From NCBI GenBank assembly GCA_030016715.1, contig JASEJD010000007.1, forward strand, positions 1-64,000: 64,000 nucleotides of DNA, read 5' to 3'. The notes below the pieces were generated by a model. The model was not told where the DNA came from. It saw only the letters and a program-made list of their open reading frames with translations, and made no database searches. A program made the translations under genes and the position numbers. The stretch is from Methanobacteriaceae archaeon. Lineage in GTDB: Archaea > Methanobacteriota > Methanobacteria > Methanobacteriales > Methanobacteriaceae. Position 1 is the first letter of the stretch. The number at the start of each line of letters is the position of its first letter. Shown one piece after another: positions 7,699 through 19,844 of the stretch.

Positions 7699-10347
7699 CT
7701 ATTTTACTTCTCTTAAAAAGTTGCTTTTAGTAATTCCACCTAAAGATATTTTCTTTATCTGATTTTTCATAGTTTTAATGTATTTTGCAGATATTTGACC
7801 ATCATTTAATTGATTAACAGCATCCCCATACAGACTTAACATATCCCTAACATAGTTACCAGATCGGTTTCTCGCATCTATTACTAATCCATCAACATTC
7901 CAATCTTTAAATAGGGCCATATAGTCGATTAAACAGAGTTCTACAGAGTTAAGTATATGAGTTCTACATTCTAAATCTAGATATAATGGGAATAAATGAT
8001 TTTTAAAATCTTTAAGACCCCAAAACTTTTGAGGCAAGGTAATCATATCATCTCCGGAATTTGTCGCAGTACAGGGCAAACAATCTTCCGAAATAATTGT
8101 TTCCAAGTTGCCTTGCACTAATAATTCCATATTTATAGATTTAAAATTAGAATTTTTTATTAAATAGAAATACTTAGATAAACTATTTAAATCACTTTTT
8201 GATAATTCTGGGCTTAAAGTAACAGTTTTAAATATCCCTGAAAATAAATGAGAAGTCCAATTATTCCAGATATTTAGTTCAGGGGATGCTGAAAGGCAAA
8301 CTCTTGGTTTCATCTTTGATAGTAAATATGCTGATCCAAGATCTCCAACCATGATCTCTCTAATAAAATCAGGGGAAAATGAATCCATTAACGCCACAGC
8401 AAGGTTTAAATAGGGCTCTCTATTTATATTAGGCCATTTCCAAACTAGCTGAGCTTCATTATCTTCACAAAGAAATTTTATTTTAGTAAATATTTCACTA
8501 AAATGGTCTAAAACTTTTTCAAGATATTTTTCTGTACAGCCATAATCTTTTCCAGGCCAAATGTCCAAACTATTAAATTCAAAATAGATCCTCTTACAAC
8601 CCCCTTTTAAAGCATATTCTACATTTTCATGGTTGTTGATATATACTGACATATAAAGGGGGTTTTCAGATCCTTCATTTTTTGTAGTGATGATCAAATT
8701 ATTCGCTGGTGAAAATTTATTTTTTTTTAGATGATATAGATGATCTTCCGATTTTTTAACATTTTTAGGAGGACCCAAGTAACTTTCCAGAAGAATAGAT
8801 TCTGCTTTTTCTAAAAAATCTCTTCTAATCTGGTTTAACTTACTAATGGGTAAAAAAAGGCCTCCAGGATAATCAATTTCTATTTTATTTATTCTAAACG
8901 GGGTTTTGCCAGTTTTTTTAAGCTGTTTTTCAATTGTTTCTTTATTAAGAGGATCTGTTAATGCTTTTTCCATTTCAAAACGTGATTCCATACTAAGAAA
9001 TAGATTAGAATTATCGGGACCTATTATTTCTCCTTCCAGTATGGGTAAATTATTCTTCCAGTAAACATTTAAATCAAGGGGGATGGATTGATATGCGTTT
9101 TTTAAAATAATATTTTTCGCTTCATCTATAAGGGATTTTTTATAATTTAAATATACCTTAGAACCCTTATGGATAAAAGAATCTACTTTTAATTTCACAA
9201 TGTTATTTTCTTTTAAGGGGCTGAGACGAACTTTAAGTCCAGTAGTATTAGGCCGACCTTTAGATATAAAAACAATACCATCTCCTTTACAAGGCACAAT
9301 ATCGTTTTTTAAATCTATATCTACCATTTTATATTTTGGGTCATATTTTTCAACAGTTCCTATATAAATTCCTCTATTTCCTGGTCTATCACGGCCCATT
9401 ATTCGGTTATGATCTTTTTCAAGAATATAACCCGATGTAAACATCCTATTAAAGGTTAGTTCTAATTTTTTAAGATCTTGGTCTAAGGGTTTCCATCCTC
9501 CTTTTTTTATTTCATCAAGTGCTTTGCGATAAATACTAACTACAATCGCCACATATTCTGGTGAACGCATACGCCCTTCAATCTTTATAGAATCAATTGG
9601 TTTACTCGTAATATAATTTAGTTTACTGTAAAGTGCAAGATCTCGTGTGGATAAAAGATATTCGTGATTCAAAGGAATTTCCTTGAGGTTTTTTGGCCGC
9701 CCATAACCATCTAAGTTTCCTTCCATTAGTTTATAGGGCTTTCTACAAGGCTGGGCACACATCCCCCGGTTACCACTTCTTGAACCAATTAATGATGATA
9801 AAAGGCATCTGCCTGAATAAGAATAGCATAATGCTCCATGAGCAAATACTTCCAGTTCTATCCTTTTTTTTATTTTTTTACCAATTTCTTCTATTTCTGA
9901 AAGTTTCATTTCCCTAGCCAAAACAACCCTTTTAAATCCAAAATCCAAGGCCCATTCAACTCCTGGCTGATTATGGATGGCCATCTGAGTAGATGCATGC
10001 AGATTAAGATCTGGAACTAATTCCTTTGCTAGAGCTGCAATACCCACATCTTGAATTATTACTGCATCAACACCATTTTTATATAACCATAAAAGGTATT
10101 CGGAGATAACTGGAATTTCTGAATTCTTAATTAAAGTATTTACAGTAACATATACCTTCACATTATTTAGGTGGGCATAATTAACTGCCTCTTTTATCTC
10201 TTGTTTACTGAAATTATCAGCAAAACCCCGAGCTCCAAATCTTTTACCACTTAAATAAACAGCATCAGCCCCCGCATTTACAGCGGCTTTAAAAGCATAA
10301 AAAGAACCAGCAGGTGCTAAAAGTTCAGGTAAATCTCTATTTAACAT
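7699..10347 (-). CDS. Peptidase U32 family protein (RlhA/YhbU-like)
   Basis: 882 aa. The N-terminal half is a clear U32 domain: LLAPAGSFYAFKAAVNAGADAVY at residues 9-31, then FAHGALCYSYSGRC and GNRGMCAQPCR, the cysteines that in RlhA-type proteins are thought to hold an iron-sulfur cluster. A DUF3656-like middle region follows. The C-terminal 300 residues form a further domain that contains CLPC. The bacterial relative RlhA makes 5-hydroxycytidine in 23S rRNA; whether this archaeal protein acts on rRNA or tRNA is not shown. It is longer than RlhA (about 650 aa). AGGTTGA precedes the ATG. It is unlikely to be a real peptidase. Confidence 0.85.
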   Translation of the reverse strand: MLNRDLPELLAPAGSFYAFKAAVNAGADAVYLSGKRFGARGFADNFSKQEIKEAVNYAHLNNVKVYVTVNTLIKNSEIPVISEYLLWLYKNGVDAVIIQDVGIAALAKELVPDLNLHASTQMAIHNQPGVEWALDFGFKRVVLAREMKLSEIEEIGKKIKKRIELEVFAHGALCYSYSGRCLLSSLIGSRSGNRGMCAQPCRKPYKLMEGNLDGYGRPKNLKEIPLNHEYLLSTRDLALYSKLNYITSKPIDSIKIEGRMRSPEYVAIVVSIYRKALDEIKKGGWKPLDQDLKKLELTFNRMFTSGYILEKDHNRIMGRDRPGNRGIYIGTVEKYDPKYKMVDIDLKNDIVPCKGDGIVFISKGRPNTTGLKVRLSPLKENNIVKLKVDSFIHKGSKVYLNYKKSLIDEAKNIILKNAYQSIPLDLNVYWKNNLPILEGEIIGPDNSNLFLSMESRFEMEKALTDPLNKETIEKQLKKTGKTPFRINKIEIDYPGGLFLPISKLNQIRRDFLEKAESILLESYLGPPKNVKKSEDHLYHLKKNKFSPANNLIITTKNEGSENPLYMSVYINNHENVEYALKGGCKRIYFEFNSLDIWPGKDYGCTEKYLEKVLDHFSEIFTKIKFLCEDNEAQLVWKWPNINREPYLNLAVALMDSFSPDFIREIMVGDLGSAYLLSKMKPRVCLSASPELNIWNNWTSHLFSGIFKTVTLSPELSKSDLNSLSKYFYLIKNSNFKSINMELLVQGNLETIISEDCLPCTATNSGDDMITLPQKFWGLKDFKNHLFPLYLDLECRTHILNSVELCLIDYMALFKDWNVDGLVIDARNRSGNYVRDMLSLYGDAVNQLNDGQISAKYIKTMKNQIKKISLGGITKSNFLREVK

Positions 10348-10415
10348 GAATTCAACCTAAAAAAATAATATATTAAAGTTAGTAAAAATTTTGTTTAAAA
10401 TAAAATTGAGCTAAT

Positions 10416-11771
<1,356 letters not shown>

Positions 11772-12130
11772 ATTTTATTCCTCTGGTTTACTAAGCATTT
11801 ATATATCAATGTAATTTCAGCAAAAAACTGAATATATATAAAATTACATTCAATAGGCATATTTATGTAAATTTAAAGTATATTTAATATATTATTAAAT
11901 TATATCAATTATTTTATACTTATCAATTATATTTCAGTTTATATATTATAAATTATTTTTGCCCTAATGGATAATAGTTAATTATTTACTCTTTTTTTTA
12001 TTAAAGTTAATAAAACCATCTGGCCCTGGTTAATATTTTTTTTTGATTTAATATTCCAGGGAAATGTAATTATACTCTTTTCTTAGAATAGGCTTATAGA
12101 TTTATAAATAAAAAAACCTTATTCAAATAT
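11772..12130. other. Divergent intergenic region
   Basis: This is 359 bases of AT-rich DNA between the receiver-PAS-GAF gene (minus) and tmk (plus). Apart from the tmk promoter at its right end I see no reading frame, RNA or repeat in it. Confidence 0.6.
12101..12110 (+). promoter_or_regulatory. TATA box for tmk (leaderless transcript likely)
   Basis: TTTATAAATA is centred about 26 bases before the ATG at 12131. Archaeal transcription begins about 25 bases after the box, so the mRNA should begin at or next to the start codon. No ribosome binding site is present, which agrees. Confidence 0.6.
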
Positions 12131-12706
12131 ATGTACATATGTTTGGAAGGTATTGATGGATCAGGGAAGTCATCACAATCTCATTTACTGGAACAATGGT
12201 TAAAAGACGCTGGTTATGATGTAATGCGTGTTTTTGAACCTAGTAAATCTGCTGTGGGGAAACTTATTCGGAGCATGCTCCAGGATTCCGAGGCCACTGA
12301 TAAAAATTTCCAGAGAACCTTAGGTCTCCTATTTGCGGCAGATAGGATGATTTTAATGGAAAAAATCAGAAGAGCAGAATATGAATCTTCAATAATAATA
12401 GCAGACCGAAGCTTTTATTCCAGTCTAGTTTATCAAAACGATGAAGAATGGATTAGAGAAATCAATAAACATATTTTAAAACCAGATATTGTCATTTTAT
12501 TGGATATAAATCCAGAAACTGCAATTAAAAGGTGTGAAGGCAAGGATCACTTTGAAAATGTGGAATTTCTTGAAAAGACAAGGAAAAAATATATGGGATT
12601 GGCCAGTAAGGAGAAATTCTATGTAATAAATGCAAATAATGGTATAAATAAAGTTCATGATGATATTAAAAAGATTATTGCTCCTAAATTAGGTATGTGT
12701 ATTTAA
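12131..12706 (+). CDS. tmk: Thymidylate kinase
   Basis: 191 aa, a normal length. It phosphorylates dTMP to dTDP with ATP in dTTP synthesis. Visible motifs: P-loop EGIDGSGKSSQ at residues 6-16, the EPS stretch (residues 36-38) of the dTMP-binding region, the DRSFYSS motif containing the DR pair, and DINPETAIKRC leading to the lid. Two in-frame ATGs are close together (12131 and 12137); TATA box spacing favours the first. It stands alone, divergent from the signalling genes. Confidence 0.92.
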   Translation: MYICLEGIDGSGKSSQSHLLEQWLKDAGYDVMRVFEPSKSAVGKLIRSMLQDSEATDKNFQRTLGLLFAADRMILMEKIRRAEYESSIIIADRSFYSSLVYQNDEEWIREINKHILKPDIVILLDINPETAIKRCEGKDHFENVEFLEKTRKKYMGLASKEKFYVINANNGINKVHDDIKKIIAPKLGMCI

Positions 12707-12720
12707 TTTTAGTAATAAAT

Positions 12721-12951
12721 ATGAAAAAAGTTTTAATGGTTATAGAATTGCAAAAAGAGTATTTTTTTGGAAAATTACCATTTATATAGCTCCTTTGCAG
12801 TTAGAAACAGTTATAAAAGCTTTTTATCGGAGGTTGAATTTTTTTTCATGATACTACTGAATATTCAGTGAATCAAATTAAGGTTGGAAAAATTCCTGAT
12901 AAAGATATTAATGGTAAACTATTGATAACTCTGGCTAATTGTTTCAGATAA
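12721..12951 (+). pseudogene. Relic of a cysteine hydrolase (isochorismatase-like) gene
   Basis: ATG at 12721 begins a frame reading MKKVLMVIELQKEYFFGKLP, typical of isochorismatase/nicotinamidase-like hydrolases (V-I-D-x-Q-N-x-Y-F), but it stops at once. Further pieces of plausible protein follow in other frames (HDTTEYSVNQIKVG, then GKLLITLANCF at the end), resembling the family C-terminus. At about 230 bp against the usual 550, most of the middle is gone. The gene is frameshifted and internally deleted, hence dead. Confidence 0.6.
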
Positions 12952-13044
12952 GTAATTTATAAAGATGATTAGATAAGAAATAACTGTTCCAACTGATCAA
13001 ACTTCTTAAATCTAAAATAGGGCTAATTTTAATAATATGGTGAA

Positions 13045-13245
13045 CTATTTTTTTCTACTTTCTAATTCTTTTAATCTATCATTAATATCTTTAACTATAT
13101 CATCTCTAGCTTTTTCTAGATCTTCCTTTTCTCCGTAAAGAACAGGCCCATAATCAGTTTGTTTAATTTCCAATTCATACTTACCTATAACAGCAGCAAC
13201 ACTTCTTTCTGTAACTCCAGGAGGTAATCTCATTTCATATTTCAT
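13045..13245 (-). CDS. Small conserved-looking protein, 66 aa
   Basis: 66 aa, beginning MKYEMRLPPGVTERSVAAV and ending in a charged helix (DLEKARDDIVKDINDRLKEL). The proline-glycine turn followed by a compact alpha/beta pattern resembles a small KH-like or RNA-binding fold, but I cannot name a family. It follows tyrS by 20 bp on the same strand and is surely cotranscribed with it. A role linked to translation is only a guess from position. Confidence 0.7.
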   Translation of the reverse strand: MKYEMRLPPGVTERSVAAVIGKYELEIKQTDYGPVLYGEKEDLEKARDDIVKDINDRLKELESRKK

Positions 13246-13265
13246 ATAATCACCTATATAGAAAA

Positions 13266-14225
13266 CTATTTACTAAAAAATTCTCTTACTGGTTCTAATA
13301 TTTGAATTAAATATTTGGATACACTATTTTTAAGATCTAAAGGATGAAGATTCCCTTCAGTGTAAAGTTTTATCAGTTCAGGGTATGTTAGTTCCAAGTC
13401 TCCCCCAAATTTTTCTGGTCTTTCAATTAAAAGAATATCATGATCAGTGTATATGAAATGTTCAGCCATTTCAATCACAGGATTTCCTTTCACCTGACCT
13501 GCGGGGCAGAAACTCTTTTTAATTTTATCTTGGATAACTGATGGTTCATCATCTATGGAAATATAGTTTCCTTTACTGGAAGACATTTTTTCATCCCCAT
13601 CCAAGCCATGTAAAAGAGGGGTATGAATACAGACCGGGGCTTTAAATCCGATTTTTGGCAGATTTTCCCGGGCTAACATATGAATTTTACGCTGTTCCAT
13701 ACCTCCCAAAGCCAAATCCACATCTAAAAATAACATGTCTATTACTTGCATTATAGGGTATATTACTTCAGCCACCTTATGATCTTTTTTTTCACGGGTT
13801 ATCTGCGCCATACTTCTTTTGGCCCGGACTAATGTGGTCGAAAGGGCTAGTTGATAAATCTTTGATGTGTAATCGGGGCTGGTTTGAAAACTGGAACCAT
13901 AAATATATTCAGTATCACTACTCAGTCCTAGAGCCTGAAAACATTTCTTATTGTACTCAGATATTTTTTCTATATCTTCCAAAGAGCCTTTACCATTTAG
14001 ATAGGCATGGAAATCAGCCAACAATATTTTTATTTTAAATCCGGCCTTTTGAAGGTCAACCATCTTTTTCACTGTAATTGCATGTCCTAGATGAATTTTT
14101 CCAGATGGTTCATAGCCCACATAGGCAACTGGATTTTCCTTTTCCAGCACATCTTCTAATTGGTTTTCAGTAATTATTTCGAGTGTTCCTCGTTTTATAA
14201 TCTGTAATTTTTCATCTAAGTTCAT
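13266..14225 (-). CDS. tyrS: Tyrosyl-tRNA synthetase
   Basis: 319 aa, the compact archaeal/eukaryotic type. It charges tRNA-Tyr with tyrosine. The class I signature appears as HLGHAI near residue 43 and KMSSSKGN near residue 211; [14 protein letters not shown] and the [20 protein letters not shown] stretch bind tyrosine. Like other archaeal TyrRS it lacks the bacterial S4-like C-terminal domain. It lies in a minus-strand series of translation and replication genes (mcm, aIF2-beta, nmd3). Confidence 0.95.
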   Translation of the reverse strand: MNLDEKLQIIKRGTLEIITENQLEDVLEKENPVAYVGYEPSGKIHLGHAITVKKMVDLQKAGFKIKILLADFHAYLNGKGSLEDIEKISEYNKKCFQALGLSSDTEYIYGSSFQTSPDYTSKIYQLALSTTLVRAKRSMAQITREKKDHKVAEVIYPIMQVIDMLFLDVDLALGGMEQRKIHMLARENLPKIGFKAPVCIHTPLLHGLDGDEKMSSSKGNYISIDDEPSVIQDKIKKSFCPAGQVKGNPVIEMAEHFIYTDHDILLIERPEKFGGDLELTYPELIKLYTEGNLHPLDLKNSVSKYLIQILEPVREFFSK

Positions 14226-14310
14226 ATAATCACCATTAACGCATCAAATATTTATCAGTTTTTCCTATTATTGAATTAGATTGTAATATTATTTTATTGG
14301 AATTAATATG

Positions 14311-15369
14311 TTATTTCTTATCATTATCCATAACAATATAGAGTCTATCCCTAATTTTAATAACCAATACAAGTTCTCCTACTTCAATATCTTTTGTTTC
14401 AGGATTAATATCTATATCCACTGGTTGATAATCATCTGGGTCAAGTATTTGTATTGAAGTGGGTGTTTTAGCAGTTAAAGTTGTTTCTTCAGCATCTTCT
14501 TTTTTAGCTACGACTTCTATATTTCCATAATCTCGCCATTGGATTGAAGAAATTTGCCCGGTATCCAGATCCCTAAATTGAATTTTTCTCCCATCTACTG
14601 AGATTAATTGGCCAATAAAATTTCCATACTTTATGAAATCTCCAACATGGAAATTGGGGAGTCTAAAAGAGATCCATATCCGAAACAGTTCTTTACCTGT
14701 TGATTTATCTTTACCCATTAAACGGGGAGATTCTTTTACAACACCCCCCAATTCCTCTTTAAGGACATTTACCAATTTTTTTGAAACTTTATATGATCCA
14801 ATGTAATAGTCTATACCTTCTTTAAGGACTATTCGTTCTGATACATATGCCATTTTGTTTTTCTTAGATAATCGATCAATTTGGCCAGAGATGATCTGAT
14901 CTATTTTTTCAACTTCTTTGTTTGAGGGAAGTCGGTTATGAGCTCTAATCTGAATAACTGCCTCATAATAGCCGGATGCATATTTACTGCACTCGGGGCA
15001 TACGTTTTTTAACAATTTCACATTCAGATCATATTCTTGTTTTACTATTTCACCCAAAACTTTTGCTTGGACATGAACAAGACATTTAATATTTGAGCCT
15101 CTTACTATTAGCTCTTCAACCCATATTTCAACATCTTCAGCGCATTTATTAGCAGTTATATTGCTAATTATGGCGTTATATATGGTTTCTTCTTCAGTTG
15201 AGTCTTGATCATACCATTTTCCTTGCCTTAAAGCAGAACCGCAGTGGGCACAGACTATTACTTCAATTTCGTCTGGAATTTCTAAAAGAGAAATGTCATT
15301 GATGAAACAAGTTTTACAAAGGCCTTCAACTAGGTCCTGGCCTGATCTTCCACACCTTGGACAGAACAT
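14311..15369 (-). CDS. NMD3 family protein
   Basis: 352 aa. The N-terminus has paired zinc-binding cysteines (CPRCGRSG, CKTCF) and further CxxC pairs (CAHCG near residue 39, CPECSKY near residue 125), as in NMD3. In eukaryotes NMD3 is the export adaptor of the 60S subunit; archaea keep a shorter homologue, presumably in large-subunit assembly, without the export signals. It begins 6 bp after the aIF2-beta stop, so the two are translated from one mRNA. The C-terminal beta-rich portion (residues 230-345) ends in a short acidic tail. Confidence 0.9.
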   Translation of the reverse strand: MFCPRCGRSGQDLVEGLCKTCFINDISLLEIPDEIEVIVCAHCGSALRQGKWYDQDSTEEETIYNAIISNITANKCAEDVEIWVEELIVRGSNIKCLVHVQAKVLGEIVKQEYDLNVKLLKNVCPECSKYASGYYEAVIQIRAHNRLPSNKEVEKIDQIISGQIDRLSKKNKMAYVSERIVLKEGIDYYIGSYKVSKKLVNVLKEELGGVVKESPRLMGKDKSTGKELFRIWISFRLPNFHVGDFIKYGNFIGQLISVDGRKIQFRDLDTGQISSIQWRDYGNIEVVAKKEDAEETTLTAKTPTSIQILDPDDYQPVDIDINPETKDIEVGELVLVIKIRDRLYIVMDNDKK

Positions 15370-15375
15370 AATACC

Positions 15376-15783
15376 TTAAAGTGTTTTTAGAGGTGCTTTA
15401 GCTCCACAAGCTTCGCATTTCAATAAGAATATGCGGTCTTCTCTTATTATTCGGGTATCTGGCCGGTTACATTCGTGGCACATTACAAATCTTTGTACGT
15501 ATTCATCTATTCTGTCATTTATTAGAAAATGAGTAAATTTACCTTGCATTATTGCTCTACCACCTTCTAAGTTTCCAGCAGTACCCATCTCTCTTAAGAG
15601 AAATTTCAAAAGATGCTGTGGGTCACGGTTTAAGGCAGCAGCTATCTCTCCAAAATTCTGTACAATAGTTCTATTTCCTTGAATCATGGAATAAGCCCTT
15701 GGTACCTTGAATCTTTTTGTTTCAAATACCTTTTTAGGCATCTGATCTATTGCTCGGTCAAGTAATTTATCATAATCATCCAT
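15376..15783 (-). CDS. Translation initiation factor aIF2, beta subunit
   Basis: 135 aa with the start at ATG 15783, chosen because GGAGGT sits directly upstream; an ATG eight codons earlier has no such site. The protein has the alpha/beta central domain ([18 protein letters not shown]) and a C-terminal zinc ribbon (CHECNRP then CEACGA). It is part of the aIF2 trimer that brings initiator tRNA to the small subunit. Strong ribosome binding site and tight linkage to nmd3 suggest high expression. Confidence 0.95.
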   Translation of the reverse strand: MDDYDKLLDRAIDQMPKKVFETKRFKVPRAYSMIQGNRTIVQNFGEIAAALNRDPQHLLKFLLREMGTAGNLEGGRAIMQGKFTHFLINDRIDEYVQRFVMCHECNRPDTRIIREDRIFLLKCEACGAKAPLKTL

Positions 15784-15936
15784 TATATTACCTCCGTGGA
15801 TTTTCACTATAAAAGTAAAAGTTGAGTTAATTATTATCCTATTATTATAATTAATATTTAATTAAATTATAAAAATAATTAAATAAAAATTTATTGCGCT
15901 AATTAGCATTTCTTTAAATTTAAAGGATGTATATTA

Positions 15937-17937
15937 TTAAACTATTTTCAAGTAGCCTCTTTCTGGTTCAAATACCATTCCTTTATGTTTTAAGATTCTT
16001 ATAACTTCTTCAACCTTTTCTTCACTCACATTATATCTATCTTCCATTTCAGATATAAGTATATTGATCGGAGCTTTACCCCCATATTCCTCTTCAAATT
16101 CTTTAATAAGTTCCACTAATAAACGGAATTTATCCCGGTCAGACTTTGGTGCTCTTCCTTCCACCTTGTCAATATCAATTTTACCGGTTTCAGGGTCAAG
16201 GCCTACCTGTTTTAAACACGCTTTTTGAAGTTTAATTGCTTTTTGAGCATCTTCTGCACTGACTTCTTCTTTTAATCTTATTCTGGCACTTGATTCTGAA
16301 AGACGGATTAATGCTTCCAGTTGACGGGCTGTAATTGGGACTGGAGAATCTTCTTCAGCACCACTACTCCTCATGCCCACATAAAATTCTTCTAAAACAT
16401 TAATTGCTGCATCAGTAAGTTTTGGTTGAACTTCGCGCCGGGCATAGGCCACGTATTTTCTTAAAAGCTCGGGGTCTATTTCAAATGGTATAGAATCCTC
16501 TTTATGAATATTTAGTATGTGTCTTGCTAGTTTTTTGTCCCTTTCAGTATCAGGTTTATCTTCAACCACAAATATCAAGTCAAATCTAGATAGTATGGTG
16601 GATGGTAGATCAATCTGCTCAGCTATGGATTTATAACTATCAAATCTTCCAAATTTTGGATTTGCAGCGGCCAGCACAGAACAACGAGAATTAAGGGTAG
16701 CCATTATTCCTGCCTTAGCAATACTAATGGTCTGCTGTTCCAGTGCTTCGTGTATTGCTGAACGGTCTTCTGGACGCATTTTGTCAAGCTCGTCTACACA
16801 AACATTGCCTCCGTCACCTAAAACCAGTGCACCAGCTTCCAGAGACCATCCTCCCAGTTCATCTCTTACTGCTGCGGCAGTTAAACCAACACCACTGGTA
16901 CCTTTACCACTCGTATATATCCCACGGGGAGCAAGTTTAGATACGTATTTAAGCATCTGTGATTTACCAATACCAGGATCACCAACAATTAAAATGTGTA
17001 TGTCCCCACGTAAACGGGTTTTATCTTCTAATTCCTTACGTGAGCCTCCAAATAATTGAAGGGCGATAGCTTCTTTCACTTCACGGTAGCCCTGGATGGA
17101 TGGTGCGGTTGATTTAATAATCTTGTCGTAGATATGGGGATCAGCAGCCAGTTCTCTTATCATTTCTTCATCTTCCAGGCTTAACTGCAGTTCCTCAAAT
17201 TCTTGTTCTAGTTGTTCAATATAATTTCCATAAATAAAATTTTTAAATCTGCGTGTTTTTTCATCTCGAACTGTTCTTAAGGTTCCAGTCACCCTTACTA
17301 TGTCACCTGGAGTTAAACTATCAACCAAGTCATCTTCCAGAACTACAAGTATTTGTCGGGGTTGTTCTCCTCCAGATAGATTTTCTAAAGGTTCCTGAAG
17401 TTTGACGGTTTGGGTGTCTAAAAATTCTGATTCTTCCTGTAGAAGTCTAAAGGATCTCCCTCCACAATCCTGGCAAAGTGAAGGTTCAGTGATCATATTA
17501 CTACTTTGTGATACTTCATGGATGCGCATACATCCCCTACATTCAAAAACAGCATTAATAATCCGGGGACGTATTTCATCGGTTTTACGCACAATCCCAT
17601 CTACAGAGACAAATTTTCCAATAAATTTACTTCTTAAAAATCTTAGTGGAATGTTATTACTTACATTTTCAAGCCTAATATTCAGATCAGCATTTTTCCT
17701 CAAAGGATCAATATTTTTAATTGCTGTCTGGGAAGCTTTGATTACTTCTTCGGGTTTTTCAATTAACAGATCTGCCAAGTCAGGATCAAACATTTCCAGT
17801 TCTAGATAATCTACAACCACCGATCTTTTGTCTGGATACTTTTCCAGTGCCTCGAAGACGGTATCTTTATATTTAGTGCTAAAAAATTCCTCAAATTTAG
17901 TAAGTGATGTTTTAGTTTTATCAGTTGAAGTGTTCAT
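15937..17937 (-). CDS. mcm: Replicative DNA helicase MCM
   Basis: 666 aa with the start at ATG 17937. A start six codons earlier (17955) is possible, but a TATA box at 17961-17969 would place the transcript start close to 17940, and the protein from 17937 aligns with known archaeal MCM N-termini (TKFEEFFS). Domains: N-terminal zinc motif (CRGC then CQDCGG), AAA+ core with Walker A GDPGIGKS, Walker [10 protein letters not shown], arginine finger LSRFD, and a C-terminal winged helix. It forms the hexameric 3'-5' helicase at replication forks. 150 bp upstream of the aIF2-beta start. Confidence 0.95.
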   Translation of the reverse strand: MNTSTDKTKTSLTKFEEFFSTKYKDTVFEALEKYPDKRSVVVDYLELEMFDPDLADLLIEKPEEVIKASQTAIKNIDPLRKNADLNIRLENVSNNIPLRFLRSKFIGKFVSVDGIVRKTDEIRPRIINAVFECRGCMRIHEVSQSSNMITEPSLCQDCGGRSFRLLQEESEFLDTQTVKLQEPLENLSGGEQPRQILVVLEDDLVDSLTPGDIVRVTGTLRTVRDEKTRRFKNFIYGNYIEQLEQEFEELQLSLEDEEMIRELAADPHIYDKIIKSTAPSIQGYREVKEAIALQLFGGSRKELEDKTRLRGDIHILIVGDPGIGKSQMLKYVSKLAPRGIYTSGKGTSGVGLTAAAVRDELGGWSLEAGALVLGDGGNVCVDELDKMRPEDRSAIHEALEQQTISIAKAGIMATLNSRCSVLAAANPKFGRFDSYKSIAEQIDLPSTILSRFDLIFVVEDKPDTERDKKLARHILNIHKEDSIPFEIDPELLRKYVAYARREVQPKLTDAAINVLEEFYVGMRSSGAEEDSPVPITARQLEALIRLSESSARIRLKEEVSAEDAQKAIKLQKACLKQVGLDPETGKIDIDKVEGRAPKSDRDKFRLLVELIKEFEEEYGGKAPINILISEMEDRYNVSEEKVEEVIRILKHKGMVFEPERGYLKIV

Positions 17938-17960
17938 TGTAAAAATATTAAACATTTGTC

Positions 17961-17969
17961 TATAAAATT
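17961..17969 (-). promoter_or_regulatory. TATA box for mcm
   Basis: AATTTTATA on the minus strand, about 25-30 bases before the ATG at 17937. It implies a very short leader and supports the downstream start for mcm. Confidence 0.5.
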
Positions 17970-18154
17970 ATTTCCATCATCACTAATATCATGAAAAAAT
18001 TCCATAACTTAAAAAGATTAATACTAATATAAGATAATTCTTAATATTAGAGAAGATATTATTAGGAGTATCCTATACTGATATTATTTGTAATTTATTT
18101 GAAAATATCATAACTTATGATAAGCTACATTTATAAAAATATTACCGTGATAAA

Positions 18155-18589
18155 ATGAAGAGATCAAGATTAAATTTATTCAGAGCAACTTCTATGACTA
18201 TATCAATCCTAGGAGTTATTATGATTATTGCTACAGCAGGAATATTTATTTATATAGGAATTGAAACTTTATCTTCCGGAGTAACTTCCAATGTAGATAC
18301 TTCCTCTGCTTATGATGAATTGGCAACTTTGAAGTCAGAATATTCTAGTCTGAAATTACAGTTTGATGGTTTAAAAAGAGAAGTTGCAACTAGTGGAAAT
18401 GATGATTTAAAGCAGAAATATGTTGATACCGAACTCCAGCTGGTAAAGGCACAGTCTGCTATAAGTGATCTTGAGAGTGCGTTATCCACTAAAAAAGAAC
18501 CAGAAGAAATTGAAAATAGATTAGATATAGCCAAAAAAGAACTTCAAGCAGCAAAAACAGCTGTTAGTAACTTTAGAGCATTTCTTTAA
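18155..18589 (+). CDS. Membrane-anchored coiled-coil protein, 144 aa
   Basis: One membrane segment at residues 15-38 (SILGVIMIIATAGIFIYIGI) is preceded by a positive N-terminus (MKRSRLNLFR), so the tail should be outside. From residue 50 on the protein is a long coiled coil (LATLKSEYSSLKLQFDGL, later IENRLDIAKKELQAA). No cysteine or catalytic motif. Family not recognised. It stands between mcm and rlmE, in the opposite direction, with its own AT-rich promoter region. Confidence 0.75.
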   Translation: MKRSRLNLFRATSMTISILGVIMIIATAGIFIYIGIETLSSGVTSNVDTSSAYDELATLKSEYSSLKLQFDGLKREVATSGNDDLKQKYVDTELQLVKAQSAISDLESALSTKKEPEEIENRLDIAKKELQAAKTAVSNFRAFL

Positions 18590-18636
18590 ATTAATTTTTA
18601 ACATTTTTTAAGATAAATAATGTTCACTAGATATTT

Positions 18637-19239
18637 TTATCTGAAACCTTTAGCTACAATATACATTTCTGAACTTTTCTGTTTAGAAGACTGTGGTTTG
18701 GTTGTTTTAACTAATTTAAACATCTTTTTAATTTTTTGTAAGAGATTTTTATATTCCTCTCCTTGGAAAGCTTTTATAATAACATTTCCACCAGGCTTAA
18801 GAATTTCTCCAGCGATATTCAAAACAGTTTCAGCCAGCTCTATAGATATTAAATGATCTATATCTTTTATTCCAGATAATTTAGGGGATGCATCGGAAAT
18901 AATAACATCTGCTTTGTTCTCTAAAATTCTATAAATGTGGTTAATGGTTTCCTCTTGGGTGAAATCTCCTTGAATGAAATGAAAATTTTCATTTTCAAAT
19001 TTTCTAATTCTTTGCAGATCAACAGCTAAAACTAGCCCATCATCTCCAACTAATTCTAAAGCTACTTGAGACCATCCTCCCGGAGCTGCACCCAGATCTA
19101 ACACTTTATATCCTTTTTTTATTATTTTAAATTTATTATTTAACTGTAAAAGTTTAAAAGAAGCTCTTGATCTATACTTTTCTTTTTTAGCCTTTTTATA
19201 ATAATGTTCTCGGTCGTGTTCTGATTTCCAGTTGCTCAT
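18637..19239 (-). CDS. rlmE: rRNA 2'-O-ribose methyltransferase RlmE/FtsJ
   Basis: 200 aa. SAM-binding motif [13 protein letters not shown] near residue 45 and the K-D-K-E catalytic set are visible: K in SFKLLQLN, D in [10 protein letters not shown] in VIIKAFQG and E in [10 protein letters not shown]. The family methylates the 2'-OH of a uridine in the A loop of 23S rRNA. The YRSRASFKL start is typical. Its ATG overlaps the end of the phosphoesterase gene by 4 bp, indicating translational coupling. Confidence 0.92.
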   Translation of the reverse strand: MSNWKSEHDREHYYKKAKKEKYRSRASFKLLQLNNKFKIIKKGYKVLDLGAAPGGWSQVALELVGDDGLVLAVDLQRIRKFENENFHFIQGDFTQEETINHIYRILENKADVIISDASPKLSGIKDIDHLISIELAETVLNIAGEILKPGGNVIIKAFQGEEYKNLLQKIKKMFKLVKTTKPQSSKQKSSEMYIVAKGFR

Positions 19240-19766
19240 CTTAATACCTCTTTTTTAAAATTGAGGGCTTTACACACAGGATTTCCTATTTTTTTAATCT
19301 CTGCATCTATTTTTCCATCTTCAACTGTAACTAACATAACTGATGGATCAGATAACCGTGGAACAGTAGGGCTGCCGGGATTTAATAGTATAACATCTTC
19401 TATTTCTTCAATAAAAGCCCAATGGGTGTGACCCGAGATTAGTACGTCCACATCCATCTCCATTGCAATGTACTTTAATTGTTGGGTATCGCCACGGGGA
19501 TAGACCTCTCCATGATCCAAACCGATTTTTATCTTTTCTACGTTTATAACCTCTCTTCTAGGTACTTTTATACCGTAGGCCCGATCCATATTTCCCTGAA
19601 CACATTTTGTGGGGGCTATCTGATTTAGATCTTCTAAAACTTGTATGCGGGTGAGATCACCGGCATGTAAGATCATATCCACTTCACTGAAAAGGTCAAA
19701 AACGGCTTGTGGAATTTCAGGGGCCCGGTCTGGTATGTGGGTATCAGATATAACACCAATAAACAT
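19236..19766 (-). CDS. YfcE/MJ0936-type metallophosphoesterase
   Basis: 176 aa. The calcineurin-like metal site is complete: ISDTHIPDR at residues 6-14, HAGDLT, QGNMD, DHGEVY and SGHTHWA. Small members of this family are Ni/Mn-dependent phosphodiesterases with weak known physiology. It is upstream of and overlaps rlmE, so both are made from one transcript; AAAGGAGAT precedes the ATG. Confidence 0.9.
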   Translation of the reverse strand: MFIGVISDTHIPDRAPEIPQAVFDLFSEVDMILHAGDLTRIQVLEDLNQIAPTKCVQGNMDRAYGIKVPRREVINVEKIKIGLDHGEVYPRGDTQQLKYIAMEMDVDVLISGHTHWAFIEEIEDVILLNPGSPTVPRLSDPSVMLVTVEDGKIDAEIKKIGNPVCKALNFKKEVLR

Positions 19767-19844
19767 ATTGATCTCCTTTAAAACATAAATCTTATTAAAA
19801 TAAATTAAAAAAATCTTAAATAGAATATCTTTGAATAATTCTAT